In this document: one piece after another, positions 63,827 to 64,000 of the stretch
Position numbering within the stretch: the stretch's first letter is position 1
How the letters are laid out: each line of letters opens with the position of its first letter
DNA from: Notolepis coatsorum
Taxonomy: Eukaryota > Chordata > Actinopteri > Aulopiformes > Paralepididae
DNA: 64,000 nucleotides
Direction of reading: 5' to 3'
Assembly: GCA_963971535.1 (NCBI GenBank)
Contig: OZ020588.1
Coordinates: 120,853,505-120,917,504, forward strand
Made by a program: the position numbers and the translations under genes
The notes under the pieces: generated by a model
What the model saw: the letters and a program-made list of their open reading frames with translations, nothing else
Databases searched by the model: none
Told to the model about the DNA's origin: nothing

Positions 63827-64000
63827 CAGGGGTCAGCAACCTTTTTGACATGGAGTGCCTGTAGTTGTACCTAGTGTGCCTCAACAATATTCCATGCATT
63901 GTAATTTTTTTTCTCATAATCAGGTCTTTTTAATGAAATTTGTTACATTATTACATCATTATTGTTATTGTTATTATTAACAATATTATTATGATGGTTG
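63827..64000 (+). mobile_element. hAT-type element, left end (truncated by window edge)
   Basis: Starts CAGGGGTCAGCAACC, the same terminus type as the element at 12863-13993 (CAGGGGTCGCCAA). The right end is outside the window, so the target duplication cannot be checked. It lies within the copia element. Confidence 0.65.

Larger units (their letters stand above)
57716..64000 (+). mobile_element. Ty1/copia retrotransposon, interrupted and running off the window
   Basis: The 5' LTR is at 57716-58054, followed by a half-tRNA-type primer site, gag with a zinc knuckle, protease and integrase, and then the start of the region leading to RT. Integrase before RT is the copia order. An ERV-like LTR element (60646-63601) interrupts it after the integrase core, and a hAT element begins at 63827. 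The RT, RNase H and 3' LTR are not in the window. Several frameshifts are present. Fish copia elements of this style belong to the GalEa/Hydra-type branch, which is an inference. Confidence 0.88.

Overview
The window reads as transposon-rich intergenic DNA of a ray-finned (teleost) fish. I find no single-copy host gene, rRNA or tRNA gene and no CRISPR array. The host call rests on the mixture of elements: a Tf1/sushi-type chromovirus, a Ty1/copia element, a DIRS-like tyrosine-recombinase retroelement, an L1/Tx1-type LINE, an L2/jockey-type LINE 3' end, many short hAT derivatives, CA/TC/TA microsatellites and dispersed sequences familiar from teleosts. No database search was possible, so family names come from motifs. 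Layout: 385-938 is a short hAT element with a perfect 8-bp target duplication. 1301-7076 is a minus-strand Ty3/gypsy element with 192-bp LTRs, broken inside its reverse transcriptase by a roughly 1.1-kb element flanked by TTAA. 9296-16592 is a plus-strand chromodomain gypsy element with 419-bp LTRs, carrying one hAT element in gag and another in RT. 17.5-28.9 kb holds dispersed repeats, four minisatellites, a third hAT element and microsatellites. 28999-34727 is a non-autonomous LTR element with 1.7-1.9-kb LTRs and no gag or pol. 35523-36672 is a Mutator-like foldback element. 38.4-41.9 kb is a decayed L1/Tx1 LINE, with a second 3' fragment at 47.8-48.7 kb. 44.77-46.57 kb is a 22-24-bp minisatellite. 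48.9-52.9 kb is DIRS-like, followed by an L2/jockey-type LINE 3' end. A 1911-bp block spanning the DIRS/LINE junction is repeated in tandem, apparently perfectly. 57716 to the right edge is a Ty1/copia element split by an ERV-like LTR element at 60646-63601 and then by the start of another hAT element at 63827. How the parts relate: none of the elements looks fully coding-competent, but several insertions are well delimited. Target duplications fix the nesting order, in that hAT copies are younger than the chromovirus and the ERV-like element is younger than the copia copy. The LTR elements show four different first-strand priming arrangements: a 3' tRNA-Leu-type site, 11-nt or 10-nt self-priming in two elements, an internal tRNA-iMet (half-tRNA) site, and a tRNA-Pro site. 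The most interesting items are the large minisatellite-bearing non-autonomous LTR family with its own self-priming signal, the internally inverted ERV-like element with TG...TA termini, the long-TIR foldback element and the perfect 1.9-kb tandem duplication.
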